DNA from: Arthrobacter oryzae
Lineage (GTDB): Bacteria; Actinomycetota; Actinomycetes; Actinomycetales; Micrococcaceae
NCBI RefSeq assembly: GCF_003634095.1
Contig: NZ_RBIR01000001.1
Coordinates: 248,001 to 312,000 of the forward strand
Direction: 5' to 3'
Length of the DNA: 64,000 bases
Below are positions 24,796 to 35,577 of the stretch, in pieces. Position 1 is the stretch's first letter, and each line of letters opens with the position of its first letter. The notes below the pieces were generated by a model. That model was not told the origin of the DNA and did not search any database. It was given only the letters and a program-made list of their open reading frames with translations. The position numbers were made by a program, and so were the translations under genes.

Positions 24796-25869
24796 CTAAC
24801 GGCCTTTCCTGGTTCCCGGCAGCGGCGGCCATCCGCGCCGTCTGACTCGTCCCCTGCCGGCCCGGTTGGAAGGCAGGATCCGGCCATGGGCGTCCTTGTT
24901 CCGGCCGATGTCTTCAGGGCTGCTGTGTTCAGCGCTGGAGTGTTCAGCGTTGCGGTGGCCGGACCGCAGGTCATCGAGCAGTGACTGCACTTGCTCCGGA
25001 CTCTCGATGTGGGCGAAGTGGCCGCAGTGCGGGAGCGTCACCGTCCGAAGGTGCGGGACTAAGCCGGCCAAACGGCTCAGGTCCGTCGGAGGTGTCAGCA
25101 CATCGTTGTCCCCGCGGATCGCGAGAACCGGGCAGAAGATGCTGCGCCACCGGTCAAAATCGTAGCCCGCCGCAGCCCGGGCGGCTGCGGAGAAGCTGGC
25201 CGGCCGAGCCTCGTCGCCGAGCCCGCGGATCACCGTCCCGGGAATGGCCGCGGCGTCCGCGAAGAACGGGGACATCAGCGGTCCCATCACTGGTGTGGCG
25301 CTGATTCCGCGGACGAGTGCCGACCCTGCCGGACCGAGGACGGTCATCGCGCGCATGACCAGCAGCAGACCAACAAAGGCCGGAAACCTGAACAAATTGT
25401 GCATCGGCCTGCGTGCAGCCTCTGACACGCCGAATGTGGTGGCCGAGATGGCGGCGACGCTGGCTGTCCGTTCCGGCCACGCCGCGGCAATGTGGAGCGC
25501 CAGGAAGCCTCCCATGGAATGACCCACAAGATTCCACCGCTGGTAGCCGAGCGAGTTCAGTACCCCGGTGACGGCGCGTGCCATCGCCTCGATGCTGAAA
25601 TGTTCAAGCTGGGCCCCGTTCGTGGATTCGCCCCAGCCGGGCAGGTCAATCAACACCCGGGCACGGGCAGGGGCCACCGAAAGCAGTGCACCAAAAGTGG
25701 TCCAGGATCCCGCGGCGCCGTGAAGATAGACATCCGCTGCATCGGACGCTGGCCCGGGGCCTCCGGCGCCCTGCTGGACACGCACCGTGCATGGACCCAG
25801 CTCTGTGGGAAATGTTTGCCGCCGCAGCCCTGCCGTTTCCGGGGGTACGGTTTCCTGCTCAACGTTCAT
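24796..25869 (-). CDS. Alpha/beta hydrolase
   Basis: A 357-aa protein. The alpha/beta hydrolase core has VYLHGAAGSWTTF (oxyanion), VLIDLPGWGES, the nucleophile elbow GHSMGGFLALH near residue 120, an acid in IRGDNDVLTPP and the catalytic His in PHCGHFAHIESPEQV. After the catalytic domain comes an unusual tail of about 60 aa with small repeats (EHSSAEHSSPED) and a very basic Arg/Gly-rich end. ATG 25869 has a GAGGGTG ribosome site; the in-frame extension to 26247 overlaps the divergent acetyltransferase and is rejected. Confidence 0.87.
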   Translation of the reverse strand: MNVEQETVPPETAGLRRQTFPTELGPCTVRVQQGAGGPGPASDAADVYLHGAAGSWTTFGALLSVAPARARVLIDLPGWGESTNGAQLEHFSIEAMARAVTGVLNSLGYQRWNLVGHSMGGFLALHIAAAWPERTASVAAISATTFGVSEAARRPMHNLFRFPAFVGLLLVMRAMTVLGPAGSALVRGISATPVMGPLMSPFFADAAAIPGTVIRGLGDEARPASFSAAARAAAGYDFDRWRSIFCPVLAIRGDNDVLTPPTDLSRLAGLVPHLRTVTLPHCGHFAHIESPEQVQSLLDDLRSGHRNAEHSSAEHSSPEDIGRNKDAHGRILPSNRAGRGRVRRRGWPPLPGTRKGR

Positions 25870-26011
25870 CGTCACCCTCTGCTCTTTGTCTCGGAAAGTG
25901 GTTCGGAGCCGCACAGGCGCCGGACCGGCGACGGCGTCAACTAAACGCCGGAGTCCGCCGCCTCGTGCGCGTCGCACGGAACCGCGGGCCCAAGTTGATA
26001 CATTCGGGATC

Positions 26012-26545
26012 ATGAGCACTCCGGATATCAGCGTCAGGGCCGCGACCGAAGACGACGCCGCCCGGCTGGCCGAGGTCCATGTTGCGGCATGGCGGGCAAC
26101 GTACCGCGGAGTCATGACCGATGAATATCTTGACGGTCTCGACGTCGTCCGCGCCGCGGCCGCGTGGCGCCGCAACATCGGTGCGCCCGCGGTGGGGATT
26201 GAGCACCTTGTTGTCCTCAGCGGCACGGACGTTGCCGGATTCGCCATTCTCGGCCCTGCCTCCTCCGGCTCCGCCCCGACTACCGGTCAGCTCCATGCGA
26301 TCAATGTGCATCCGGACTGGTGGGCGCAGGGCCTGGGTTCCGTCCTCTTTGAAGCCGCCGAACAGAAGCTGATTGAACTCGGCTATGACAGGGCATTTCT
26401 CTGGGTGGAGAAAGGCAACACCCGGGCCATCAACTTCTACAGCAACCGCCGCTGGCTCGCCGACGGGGAGACCCTCGAGGACGCGAGATTCGATCCTCCC
26501 GTGGCCGAGAACAGGCACAGCCGGACATTTCCGCGCGTGCATTGA
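26012..26545 (+). CDS. GNAT family N-acetyltransferase
   Basis: A 177-aa single GNAT domain. It starts [23 protein letters not shown], the acetyl-CoA loop is [17 protein letters not shown] (motif A, QGLGS), and the C-terminal part has [20 protein letters not shown] followed by a Trp- and acid-containing end. This pattern is typical of the RimI/MnaT-like group. ATG 26012 was chosen over the earlier in-frame start. It is divergent from the alpha/beta hydrolase and 88 bp upstream of the P-type ATPase on the same strand, possibly co-transcribed. The acceptor substrate is unknown. Confidence 0.87.
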   Translation: MSTPDISVRAATEDDAARLAEVHVAAWRATYRGVMTDEYLDGLDVVRAAAAWRRNIGAPAVGIEHLVVLSGTDVAGFAILGPASSGSAPTTGQLHAINVHPDWWAQGLGSVLFEAAEQKLIELGYDRAFLWVEKGNTRAINFYSNRRWLADGETLEDARFDPPVAENRHSRTFPRVH

Positions 26546-26633
26546 TCGCGGGCGCCGACGTCCTCCTGTAAATCTTCACGTCAACTCATGTGGGCCGTTG
26601 GTCTCTACCAGCCGGGGCACCGGAAATTATGGA

Positions 26634-29456
26634 ATGGCTAGCATGAGCCCGGACGGGAGCGTCCCAGATAGTGCCGCGCTTCCGGTCGGGGCGGGATCGG
26701 GGGACGAAGCGCCGGTTGTGCCGGATCCGCAGGAACCACTTGAACGGTTGCTGAGGGATCTCCGAAGCCGGCGCGAGGGACTCTCAGAGCGGGAAGCGAC
26801 GCGGCGGCTTGTCGTGTTTGGCCCTAACCGGCTGACCCGGCGCGGGAAGAGGAACTGGGCAGCCGAGCTGGGCCGGCAGTTCGTTCATCCGCTGGCTTTG
26901 TTGCTGTGGCTTGCGGCGGCGCTGGCGTCTGCGACCGGCACGGGGGAGTTGGCCGTCGCGATTTTGGCCGTGATAGTCCTGAATGCCCTGTTTGCCTTCT
27001 TCCAGGAGCGCCATGCCGAGCGCGCCGTCGAAGCTTTGTCGGCATATTTACCCGCACAGGCGCTGGTACTTCGCGAGGGCGCCGAAATCCTGGTTGATGC
27101 CGTGCGGCTGGTTCCCGGCGATGTGATTGTGGTCAGGGAAGGTGACCGGGTGTCGGCGGACGCGCGGCTCCTGACGGGTTCGGTGGAGATGGACATTTCC
27201 ACGTTGACCGGCGAGTCGCTGCCGGTGTCCAGGAGCGCCGACGTGCACCCGTTTGTGAAAGTTCCGCTCCTGCAGGCCCGGGATGTTGTGTTCAGCGGCA
27301 GCAGCTGCACCGGCGGCGAGGCGGCGGCGGTGGTCTACTCGACCGGAATGCGCACCGAGCTTGGCCGTATTGCGGCGCTTTCGCAGCGTGTCGGGCAGGA
27401 ACCAAGCCCGCTGGAGCAACAGGTGGCCCGGGTCGCCCGGCTGATCGCCATCATCGCCGTCGGCATGGGGGCCGCCTTCATCCCGGTCGGCATGCTTCTG
27501 GCCGGACTCTCGTTTGGCGACACCTTGGACTTCGCCATCGGGCTCCTCGTCGCGAATGTGCCCGAGGGCCTTTTGCCGACCATTACCTTGGCTCTCGCGG
27601 TCGGTGTCAGGATCCTCGCCCGCCGCGGGGCCCTCGTGAAGAGGATTTCGGCGGTTGAGACTCTTGGCTGCACGAGCGTGATCTGCACGGACAAAACGGG
27701 CACCCTGACCATGAACCGCATGCAGGTCCTCAACTTCTGGACCTCGGACGGGCAGCAGGATCTCCTTGCTCTGCGCCCGCCGGCTGCACCGGATTCGGCA
27801 GCAGGGCGCTTTGCAGTTGCGGCGGTGACGTGCAGCAACGCCCGGCTTCCAGACCTGGCGGGGGAGGTGGAAACCGGTGACCCGACCGAACTGGCTCTAC
27901 TTCATCTCGCGGCGGACCTGGGCGCCAATCCCGACAGGTCCGGGGTTGAACGGCTGTCTCAGTTCCATTTCGATCCGGTCCTGCGGCGGATGTCCACCCT
28001 GGACCGTGACGGCTCCGGGACAGTCCTGCACACCAAGGGTGCACCGGAGGAGATCCTCCCGCTCTGCTCCCTCATCGCAGCCGGCGGAACAGACCGTCCC
28101 CTGACAGAGGCAGACCGACAAACGATCATGGCGGTCACGGACGAGTGGGCCGTGCAGGGACTTCGCCTGCTCGCGGTGGCCGACCGGCTGATGCACGATC
28201 AGACACCCGTGGGAATCCCGCGCGCGGACGCCGAGAAGAACCTGACGTTCCTCGGGCTGGTGGCGATGTTCGACCCGCCACGACCCCAGGTTGCCGAGGC
28301 CGTGGCCCAGTGTCATTCGGCCGGCATCCGGCTCATTGTCGTCACGGGCGACAACGGGCTGACCGCGGCCGGCATCGCCCGGCGAGTAGGCATCGGGGGC
28401 GACGGGCCCCAAATCATCAACGGCGCCGAGCTGGACCAGATGAGTGAAGCCGAGCTGGACAAGTTGTTGGGAACCGGAGCCGAGCTCATCTTCGCCCGCA
28501 GTTCACCCGAGGCAAAGCTGCGGATCGCCGACGCCCTCCAGGATCTGGGGCATGTCGTTGCCATGACCGGCGACGGCGTGAACGACGCACCGGCCCTTCG
28601 CCGCGCCGATATCGGCGTCGCAATGGGAAAGTCCGGGACCGATGTGGCGCGCGAGGCGGCGACCATGGTCCTCACAGACGACGACTTCGCTTCAATTGTC
28701 AGCGCCGTGGAAGCGGGCCGCCGGGTCTACGACAATGTGCGCAAATTCATCGTCTACATCTTCGCCCACGCCACCCCAGAAGTCGTCCCGTTCCTGATCT
28801 ACGCGGCCTCCGGGGGAAACATCCCGTTACCGCTGACGGTGATGCAGATTCTCGCCATCGACCTGTTCACCGAGACACTGCCCGCCCTCGCCCTCGGGCG
28901 CGAGGCTCCGGAACCGGGCCTGATGCAGCGTCCGCCCCGGCTCCGGAGTGAGAACGTCATCAGCCGCCTCATGCTGGTGCGCGCCTGGGGAGTGATGGGC
29001 GGAGTATCCGCGGTGCTGGTGAGCGGCATCTTCCTGGCAACGCTGCTGGCCGGAGGCTGGACGTACGGAGCGGACGTCGCGGCAGGACCCCTGAACCTGG
29101 TGTGGCGGCAGGCCACCACGATGACCTTCCTGGGAATTGTTGCCTGCCAGGTCGGAACCGCCATGGCTGCCCGCACGCAAACCGTGTCCCTCTTCACGAT
29201 CGGCCTGACCACCAACCGGCTCCTGCTCTGGGGGATCGCCTTTGAAATTGTGTTCGCCGCAGGCGTCGTCGTCATCGAACCCCTGCAGGCCATATTTGGC
29301 ACCGCCGTGCCCGAAGCCTGGGAGATCCTGCTGCTGCTCCCGTTTCCGGTCCTGGTCTGGGGCGGCGACGAGGTCCTGAAATTATGGCTCCGGCGGCGGA
29401 ACGGCACGGTGCCTGGGGCCGCGGAAACCGGGACGGCGCCCGCAGCTGAGCAATGA
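26634..29456 (+). CDS. Type II cation-transporting P-type ATPase
   Basis: About 940 aa. It has a cation-ATPase N-terminal domain ([16 protein letters not shown]), an actuator TGES ([12 protein letters not shown]), TM4 with [18 protein letters not shown] (PEGLL, as in Na/K- and Ca-type pumps), the phosphorylation site [13 protein letters not shown] near residue 353, GDGVNDAPA near 646, and C-terminal TMs with a [13 protein letters not shown] stretch. There is no N-terminal heavy-metal domain or CPx motif, so it is type II (Ca, Na/K or similar), not a copper pump and not KdpB. ATG 26634 or 26643. It faces the kdp operon tail-to-tail with only 5 bp between. Confidence 0.9.
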   Translation: MASMSPDGSVPDSAALPVGAGSGDEAPVVPDPQEPLERLLRDLRSRREGLSEREATRRLVVFGPNRLTRRGKRNWAAELGRQFVHPLALLLWLAAALASATGTGELAVAILAVIVLNALFAFFQERHAERAVEALSAYLPAQALVLREGAEILVDAVRLVPGDVIVVREGDRVSADARLLTGSVEMDISTLTGESLPVSRSADVHPFVKVPLLQARDVVFSGSSCTGGEAAAVVYSTGMRTELGRIAALSQRVGQEPSPLEQQVARVARLIAIIAVGMGAAFIPVGMLLAGLSFGDTLDFAIGLLVANVPEGLLPTITLALAVGVRILARRGALVKRISAVETLGCTSVICTDKTGTLTMNRMQVLNFWTSDGQQDLLALRPPAAPDSAAGRFAVAAVTCSNARLPDLAGEVETGDPTELALLHLAADLGANPDRSGVERLSQFHFDPVLRRMSTLDRDGSGTVLHTKGAPEEILPLCSLIAAGGTDRPLTEADRQTIMAVTDEWAVQGLRLLAVADRLMHDQTPVGIPRADAEKNLTFLGLVAMFDPPRPQVAEAVAQCHSAGIRLIVVTGDNGLTAAGIARRVGIGGDGPQIINGAELDQMSEAELDKLLGTGAELIFARSSPEAKLRIADALQDLGHVVAMTGDGVNDAPALRRADIGVAMGKSGTDVAREAATMVLTDDDFASIVSAVEAGRRVYDNVRKFIVYIFAHATPEVVPFLIYAASGGNIPLPLTVMQILAIDLFTETLPALALGREAPEPGLMQRPPRLRSENVISRLMLVRAWGVMGGVSAVLVSGIFLATLLAGGWTYGADVAAGPLNLVWRQATTMTFLGIVACQVGTAMAARTQTVSLFTIGLTTNRLLLWGIAFEIVFAAGVVVIEPLQAIFGTAVPEAWEILLLLPFPVLVWGGDEVLKLWLRRRNGTVPGAAETGTAPAAEQ

Positions 29457-29461
29457 CTCCG

Positions 29462-30136
29462 TCAGGGCTGGAACCTATACCCGATGCCGGCCTCGGTCAT
29501 GAAGTGCTTGGGGTTGCCGGGGTCTGGTTCGAGTTTGCGGCGGAGCTGGGCCATGTAGACGCGCAGGTAATTGGCCTCCGTGGTGTAAGCCGGGCCCCAG
29601 ATTTCGGTGAGGAGCTGTTGCTGGGTGATGAGTTTTTCGGGGTTGCGGACCAGGAGTTCCAGGATTCCCCATTCGGTTGGCGTCAGGCGCACGTCCTGCC
29701 CGTTCCGGGTGACACGTCTCATGGCCAGGTCGACGGTAAAGGAGGCTGTGGTCACGACGGGCGCTTCGTCGGCTTGGATGCTCCGGCGTTGGACGGCGCG
29801 CAGCCGGGCAAGGAGTTCGTCCAGTCCGAAGGGTTTGGTGACGTAGTCGTCGGCGCCGGCGTCCAGCGCCCTGACCTTATCGTCGGAGCCGTGCCGGGCG
29901 GAGAGGACCAGAACAGGCACGACGCTCCATTGCCGGAGCCGGGTGATGACCGTGGTTCCGTCGATATCGGGCAAGCCCAGGTCGAGGATGATGACGCCGA
30001 AGGCGTGCCGGGCCGCTGACCGGACTGCGGATTCGCCGTCCGGGGCTGTCACGACCGTGTATCCGTGGGCGTGCAGGGTGATCTTGAGGGCTTTGAGGAT
30101 GTGGGGGTCGTCGTCGACCACCAGCACGTCGTTCAC
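29462..30136 (-). CDS. kdpE: Response regulator KdpE
   Basis: A 224-aa OmpR/PhoB-type regulator. The receiver domain (about 1-120) has the acidic pair DDD at 8-10, phospho-acceptor Asp52 in VIILDLGLPD and the conserved Lys in DYVTKPFGLDELLAR. The C-terminal winged helix (about 130-224) contains RVTRNGQDVRLTPTEWGILELL and VYMAQLRRKLEPDP. The GTG start overlaps the kdpD stop (GTGA). It would be phosphorylated by KdpD under K+ limitation or osmotic stress and activate kdpFABC. A shared upstream element suggests that it may also reach the KimA-like gene. Confidence 0.95.
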   Translation of the reverse strand: MNDVLVVDDDPHILKALKITLHAHGYTVVTAPDGESAVRSAARHAFGVIILDLGLPDIDGTTVITRLRQWSVVPVLVLSARHGSDDKVRALDAGADDYVTKPFGLDELLARLRAVQRRSIQADEAPVVTTASFTVDLAMRRVTRNGQDVRLTPTEWGILELLVRNPEKLITQQQLLTEIWGPAYTTEANYLRVYMAQLRRKLEPDPGNPKHFMTEAGIGYRFQP

Positions 30137-32781
30137 AGCGTGCCTTCCGTGCTGGCCGAGGGCTGTGTGTGGTGGTGGCGCAGGAGCGCCGACTGGGCCC
30201 GAAGCGGGGCTTGGGTGGCTTCCGGGTTGAAGGCGGTGCCGGCGGAGAGGGGCAGCCGGATCACCATGGTCAGTCCACCGCCGGGTGTCTGTTCGGCGGT
30301 GAGGGTTCCTCCCATGGCCTCGGTGAAGCCCTTGGCCACGGCCAGGCCGAGCCCGACCCCGGTGGTCTGGGGGAGGTCGTCGAGGCGCTGGAATGGCTGA
30401 AACATCCGGATGACGCTTTCTGCGGGGACGCCCTGGCCGTGGTCGATGATGCGCAGTTCTCCCGCGGGGCGCCCGCGCAGGCTAGCATGGCTGAGCCCTC
30501 CGGCCGCTCCGACGAGAACGACGTCGGAATCGGGCGCATATTTGACGGCGTTCTCCGCAATGTTCGCGATGACGCGTTCGAGCATTCCAGCGTCGGCGTC
30601 GACTTCGGGCATGTTTCCCGGCAGCTCAACCCGCACCCTATGTGCCGGAATTCCGCGGAGGGCGGCCGGTATCACTTCGTACCAACGCACCGGTTTGATG
30701 AGTGGGTTGACGGAGTCGGAGGTGATACGTGACATGTCCAGCAGGTTGCCCACCAGTGCGTCCAGCGTGTCAGAGCATTCATCGATGGTGGCTAGCAGGT
30801 CCTGTTGCTCGTCGTCGGTGTAGTGACTGCCAGGCTGTCGGAGTCCTCCAACGGCCAGTTTGATGCCGGCCAGGGGGGTGCGGAGGTCGTGGGAGACCGC
30901 ACGGAGGATGGATGTGCGCATGGTGTTGCTTTCGGCCAGCCGCACGACTTCGCTGCGGCTGGCCGCCAGTTGCTGGCGTTCGAGTTGTGCGGCCAGGTGC
31001 ACGCCAAAGGCTCCGAGAAGTCGCCTGTCGCTGGCCGGCAGGGTCCGGCCGCAAAGCACGAGGCGGGTGGTGGGGTCGATCTGTTCGTTGTTTTCCGCAG
31101 TGTCGGGTGCGCCGGGTGGGATTTCTCCGGCCTCGGCGACGAGCCGCCAGCCAGTGTCTGCCGCCGTTCCTGATCCGGCAACCCCGACGGAGGCGTAGAG
31201 CGCGGCGCCGCTGACCTGGAACACGTCAAGGGCCTGTTCCAGGAGACCTCTCAAGCTGTCCTCGGCGCCGGCTGCGCCGCGGATGAGGTCGCCCAGGGTG
31301 GTGGCCTCCGCGCGGGCCCGGGCGGCTTCTTTGGACCGTCGGGCGGAGAGGTCGACGACGACGGCGACCGCCGCAGAGACCCCGACGAAGAGCAGAAGTG
31401 CGAGGAAGTTCTGCGGGTCGCTGATGGTCAGGGTGCCCACCGGAGGAGTGGAGAAGTAGTTGACCAGCAGGCTGCTCCACAGGGCGGCGAGGATTGCGGG
31501 CCAGAGTCCGCCGACGAGGGCGACGGCAACGGATCCGGCGAGCTGGACCAGCGCCGCCGTGGCCACGGTTTGATCAGGGTTCAGGGAGATCAGCATCTGC
31601 AAGATGACTGGAAGCAGGGCGGCCAGGATGAAGCCTGCGGTGACCCGGATACGCCCGAGGTCCCGTTGGTGCCGCGGGCCGGCGCCGCGGCCGCCGAGCG
31701 GGTGGGAAACCATGTGGACGTCGATGTCGCCGGAATCGCGGACCACTCTGGTTCCCACCCCGCCGCCGAGCAGCGCGCCGAGGAGCCCGGCGAGCTTTTT
31801 GTGGCGGGAGATGCCGACGACGATCTGGGTGGCGTTGACGCTTCGGGCGAAGTCCAGGAGCGCGGCCGCCGGGTCTTCACCGGTCACGACATGGTAGCTG
31901 CCGCCGAGGTCCAGGATCAGGCGGCGCTGGGCCTCCAGTGCCGTCGGTGACTCGGAGGCGACACCGTCGGCGGCCCGGACGTGGACGGCCAGGAGGTCCC
32001 CGCCGTTGACCCGGTTGAGGATCCTGGCACCGCGACGGATGAGGACCTCCCCTTCCGGGCTGCCGGTCAAGCCGACCACGATCCGTTCCCGGGCGGGCCA
32101 GCTGGCGTCGATGCCCTGTTCGGCCCGGTACCTGGCCAGGCCTTCGTCCACTCGGTCCGCCAGCCACAGCAGCGCCAGTTCGCGCAGGGCGGCGAGATTT
32201 CCGAGGCGGAAATAGTTGGTGAGGGCGGCGTCGATCTTCTCGGCCGCGTAGATCTTCCCGTCGCTGAGCCGCTGGCGCAGCAGCTCGGGTGGAATGTCGA
32301 CCAGATCGATCTGGTCCGCCCTGCGCACGACGTCATCAGGCACCGTCTCGGCCTGACGGACGTCGGTGATGGCGTTGACGACGTCCCCGAGGGATGCCAG
32401 GTGCTGGATGTTGACCGTGGAGAGGACATTGATGCCGGCGTTGAGGAGTTCGTCGACGTCTTCCCAGCGTTTGGTGTGGCGGCTGCCGGGGATGTTGGAG
32501 TGGGCGTATTCATCCACTACCGCGGTTTTCGGGGCGCGGGCCAGAACAGCGTCGAGATCCATTTCCTCGAACTCAGTGCCCCGGTAGGGCAGGCGCCGGG
32601 GCGGAATAATTTCCAGCCCCTTGAACAGGGCCCGGGTGTCGGCCCGCCCGTGGTCCATGGCGAACGCGACGACGACGTCCTCACCGCGTTCGCCGAGCCG
32701 GTGCGCCTCTTCGAGCATCTCGTAGGTTTTGCCGACCCCGGGCGCGGCGCCCAGGAAGATCCGCAGTGTTCCGCGTGCCAT
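30133..32781 (-). CDS. kdpD: Sensor histidine kinase KdpD
   Basis: An 882-aa protein of usual family length. The N-terminal KdpD domain carries Walker A (GAAPGVGK, residues 11-18) and VDEYAHSNIPGSRHTKRWEDV. A universal-stress-like domain (RRGARILNRVNGGDLL, then GISRHKKLAG) follows, then four TMs (about 385-480), a GAF-like segment, the histidine phosphorylation site SHDLRTPLAG near residue 629, and the ATPase domain with IIDHGQGVPAE and GVGLGLAVAKGF. It senses K+ and ionic strength and controls KdpE. It lies 48 bp after kdpC in the same operon. Confidence 0.95.
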   Translation of the reverse strand: MARGTLRIFLGAAPGVGKTYEMLEEAHRLGERGEDVVVAFAMDHGRADTRALFKGLEIIPPRRLPYRGTEFEEMDLDAVLARAPKTAVVDEYAHSNIPGSRHTKRWEDVDELLNAGINVLSTVNIQHLASLGDVVNAITDVRQAETVPDDVVRRADQIDLVDIPPELLRQRLSDGKIYAAEKIDAALTNYFRLGNLAALRELALLWLADRVDEGLARYRAEQGIDASWPARERIVVGLTGSPEGEVLIRRGARILNRVNGGDLLAVHVRAADGVASESPTALEAQRRLILDLGGSYHVVTGEDPAAALLDFARSVNATQIVVGISRHKKLAGLLGALLGGGVGTRVVRDSGDIDVHMVSHPLGGRGAGPRHQRDLGRIRVTAGFILAALLPVILQMLISLNPDQTVATAALVQLAGSVAVALVGGLWPAILAALWSSLLVNYFSTPPVGTLTISDPQNFLALLLFVGVSAAVAVVVDLSARRSKEAARARAEATTLGDLIRGAAGAEDSLRGLLEQALDVFQVSGAALYASVGVAGSGTAADTGWRLVAEAGEIPPGAPDTAENNEQIDPTTRLVLCGRTLPASDRRLLGAFGVHLAAQLERQQLAASRSEVVRLAESNTMRTSILRAVSHDLRTPLAGIKLAVGGLRQPGSHYTDDEQQDLLATIDECSDTLDALVGNLLDMSRITSDSVNPLIKPVRWYEVIPAALRGIPAHRVRVELPGNMPEVDADAGMLERVIANIAENAVKYAPDSDVVLVGAAGGLSHASLRGRPAGELRIIDHGQGVPAESVIRMFQPFQRLDDLPQTTGVGLGLAVAKGFTEAMGGTLTAEQTPGGGLTMVIRLPLSAGTAFNPEATQAPLRAQSALLRHHHTQPSASTEGTL

Positions 32782-32829
32782 CGGGCTATCCTCCCGCCTC
32801 GACTCTCACCCGGATACTCACCTGGACGC

Positions 32830-33441
32830 TCACTTGGCTTGCGCCGTGGCGGACAGGTCGACGTTGAGGGCGGTCACGTTGACGGAGGGCTGGCCCAGGA
32901 AGGCCGTCAGGCCGCTGGTGGTGTGCTTGGTGACCAGGGACATTACGGTGTCGGCGCTCAGATGCCGGGCAGCGGCGACGCGGCGGACCTGCAGCTTCGC
33001 ATAGGCCGGGGAGATGTCCGGGTCCAGCCCTGAGCCGCTGGCCGTGACGGCATCGGCGGGCACCTGGTCCTTGCTGATGCCTTCGGCGGCGGCGACGGCG
33101 GTCCGGTTCGCGGTGACTGTGTCGAGGAGTGTCGGGTCGTTGGGTCCGAGGTTGGACGCCGAGGACGATGCCGGGTCCCATTTCACGGCCGAGGGCCGGG
33201 CATGGAACCACCGCGGGTCCTGGGCTCCGGCGTCGGTGGTAGAGACTTGGGCGATCAGCGCGGAGGCGGCCGGCGTGCCGGCGCTGTCCCTGATGATGGA
33301 GCCGTTGGCCTGGTAAGGGGCGATCAGCTGCCCTGCGCCGAAGACGGCCAGCGGGTAGGCCACGCCGAGGACCAGGGTGGCGAAGAGCAGGAACCGGACT
33401 GCGGTGCCTGCCTGCCGGAGGTAACCGGTGAGTGCGTTCAT
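32830..33441 (-). CDS. kdpC: K+-transporting ATPase subunit KdpC
   Basis: A 203-aa protein. One N-terminal TM (FLLFATLVLGVAYPLAVFG), then an extracytoplasmic domain with the conserved features NGSIIRDSAGTPAASALIAQ, DPRWFHARPSAVKWDP and ASGSGLDPDISPAYAKLQVRRVA. It is the inner-membrane accessory subunit that stabilises the KdpFABC pump. It starts 9 bp after kdpB, with kdpD following. Confidence 0.95.
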   Translation of the reverse strand: MNALTGYLRQAGTAVRFLLFATLVLGVAYPLAVFGAGQLIAPYQANGSIIRDSAGTPAASALIAQVSTTDAGAQDPRWFHARPSAVKWDPASSSASNLGPNDPTLLDTVTANRTAVAAAEGISKDQVPADAVTASGSGLDPDISPAYAKLQVRRVAAARHLSADTVMSLVTKHTTSGLTAFLGQPSVNVTALNVDLSATAQAK

Positions 33442-33450
33442 GAGGGATTC

Positions 33451-35577
33451 CTAGCCGATTCCGGGGATGAGGGAGATCATCAGGTCGATGATCTTGATGC
33501 CGATGAAGGGCGCGATGAGCCCGCCGAGCCCGTAGATGAGCAGGTTCCGCCCCAGGGCCCGGTTGGCGGACACGGCACGGTATTTCACGCCGCGGAGCGC
33601 GAGCGGCACCAGGGCAATGATGATCAGGGCGTTGAAGATCACCGCGGACAGAATCGCCGAGGACGGGGTGGCCAGGCCCATGATATTCAGCAGTCCGAGC
33701 CCCGGGAAGGCGGCGGTGAAGAGGGCCGGGACGATTGCGAAGTACTTAGCGACGTCGTTGGCGACCGAGAACGTGGTCAGGGCGCCGCGGGTGATGAGCA
33801 GCTGCTTGCCGATGCCGACGATGTTGATGAGCTTGGTGGGGTCGGAGTCGAGGTCCACCATGTTGGCGGCGTCCTTTGCGGCCGGGGTTCCGGAGTTCAT
33901 GGCGACGCCGACGTCGGCCGCGGCCAGGGCCGGGGCGTCGTTGGTGCCGTCCCCGGTCATGGCCACCAGCCGGCCCTGGGACTGCTCGTTCTTGATGACC
34001 GCGAGTTTGTCCTCCGGGGTTGCTTCAGCCAGGAAATCATCGACCCCGGCTTCGACGGCGATGGCCTTGGCGGTGATGGGATTGTCTCCCGTGATCATCA
34101 CAGTGCGGATGCCCATCTGCCGCAGTTCCGCGAAGCGGGCATGCATGCCGGGTTTGACGACGTCGGCGAGGTGGATGGTTCCCAGGATGTCCGCGCGGCC
34201 GTCTTTGCCCACCTGGGCGACCAGCAGGGGAGTGCCGCCCTGTGCCGAGATCTCCGTGACCCGGTGGTCGACTTCTGCCGGGGTGTGGCCGCCGTATTCT
34301 GCGACGAAGGCCGCCACGGTGGAGGCGGCGCCCTTGCGGATCTGCAGGCCGTCAAGGTCCAGCCCGCTCATGCGGGTGCTGGCGCTGAAGGGGACGACAG
34401 CGAAATTGCCGGAGCTGCGTTCCAGCGTGGCCAGGTCAGATCCGGTCACGCCCTTGTCCGCGGCGAGGTCCACGATGGAGCGTCCCTCGGGGGTCTCGTC
34501 TGCCAGGCTGCAGACCCGGGCGGCGTCGATGAGTTCGGTTCGCTCCACGTGGTTGGCGGGGTAGAAATTGACGGCGCGGCGGTTGCCGTAGGTGATGGTG
34601 CCGGTCTTATCCAGCAGGAGGGTGGTGATGTCCCCGGCTGTTTCCACGGCGCGGCCTGAGGTGGCCAGGACGTTGTGTTGGACCAGACGGTCCATGCCGG
34701 CGATGCCGATCGCCGGGACGAGCGCGCCTATTGTTGTGGGGATCAGGCAGACCAGCAGGGCCACCAGCACGATCGGGGACGGCGTCGCGCCGGCCAGGGA
34801 CGCGAACGGGGCCAGGGACATGGTCACGGCCAGGAACACGATGGTCAGGGACACGAGCAGCACGTGGAGGGCGATTTCGTTGGGGGTCTTCTGCCGCACG
34901 GCGCCCTCGACCAGTTTGATCATCCGGTCGATAAAGGTTTGTCCGGGCTCGGCGGTGATGCGGATGACGATCCGGTCCGAGAGGACCCTGGTTCCGCCGG
35001 TAACGGAGGAGCGGTCGCCGCCGGACTCGCGGATCACCGGGGCTGATTCGCCGGTGATGGTCGATTCGTCGACGCTGGCGAGGCCTTCGATGATTTCGCC
35101 GTCCGAGGGGATGACGTCCCCGGCTTCGCAGATGACGATGTCACCCTGCCTCAGCTCCGTGCCGGGGATCTCCTTGGCGGTGCCGTCGGGCTGGCGGAGC
35201 CGGGCCTGGACACCCTTGCGGCTGGCCCGGAGGCTGTCGGCCTGGGCTTTGCCCCGGCCTTCGGCGATGGATTCGGACAGGGTGCCGAAGAGGACGGTGA
35301 GCCACAGCCACGCCGTGACCGCGATGCCGAACACGGAGGGCCGGTACAGGGAGATCGCCGTGCACAGGGCGGCCCCCGCCAGCACGGTGAACATGACCGG
35401 GGAATGGATCATCTGCCGTGGGGAGAGTTTCCGGACGGCGAGCGGCAGGGCGGCGATGACGGATGCGAACGTCAGTTTTGCCGGCGCCTTGGTGTGGTGT
35501 TTGTGTTCGCCGGGGGTGCCGAGGGGGTTGCCGTCGGCATAGGTCTGGGCGGCGATGTCCGTTCGGGACGGGGTCAT
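33451..35577 (-). CDS. kdpB: K+-transporting ATPase ATP-binding subunit KdpB
   Basis: A 708-aa P-type ATPase subunit that energises K+ uptake. Actuator motif [12 protein letters not shown], phosphorylation site [14 protein letters not shown] near residue 323, the KGAAS nucleotide-binding residues, and [20 protein letters not shown]. The TM segments match KdpB, including [20 protein letters not shown]. Its start overlaps the kdpA stop (ATGA). The residues expected for catalysis are present. Confidence 0.96.
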   Translation of the reverse strand: MTPSRTDIAAQTYADGNPLGTPGEHKHHTKAPAKLTFASVIAALPLAVRKLSPRQMIHSPVMFTVLAGAALCTAISLYRPSVFGIAVTAWLWLTVLFGTLSESIAEGRGKAQADSLRASRKGVQARLRQPDGTAKEIPGTELRQGDIVICEAGDVIPSDGEIIEGLASVDESTITGESAPVIRESGGDRSSVTGGTRVLSDRIVIRITAEPGQTFIDRMIKLVEGAVRQKTPNEIALHVLLVSLTIVFLAVTMSLAPFASLAGATPSPIVLVALLVCLIPTTIGALVPAIGIAGMDRLVQHNVLATSGRAVETAGDITTLLLDKTGTITYGNRRAVNFYPANHVERTELIDAARVCSLADETPEGRSIVDLAADKGVTGSDLATLERSSGNFAVVPFSASTRMSGLDLDGLQIRKGAASTVAAFVAEYGGHTPAEVDHRVTEISAQGGTPLLVAQVGKDGRADILGTIHLADVVKPGMHARFAELRQMGIRTVMITGDNPITAKAIAVEAGVDDFLAEATPEDKLAVIKNEQSQGRLVAMTGDGTNDAPALAAADVGVAMNSGTPAAKDAANMVDLDSDPTKLINIVGIGKQLLITRGALTTFSVANDVAKYFAIVPALFTAAFPGLGLLNIMGLATPSSAILSAVIFNALIIIALVPLALRGVKYRAVSANRALGRNLLIYGLGGLIAPFIGIKIIDLMISLIPGIG

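Noticed and set aside
33202..34659. A 485-codon plus-strand open frame antisense to kdpB and kdpC
   Set aside because: Gly/Val/Asp-rich shadow; kdpB and kdpC motifs on the minus strand are intact.
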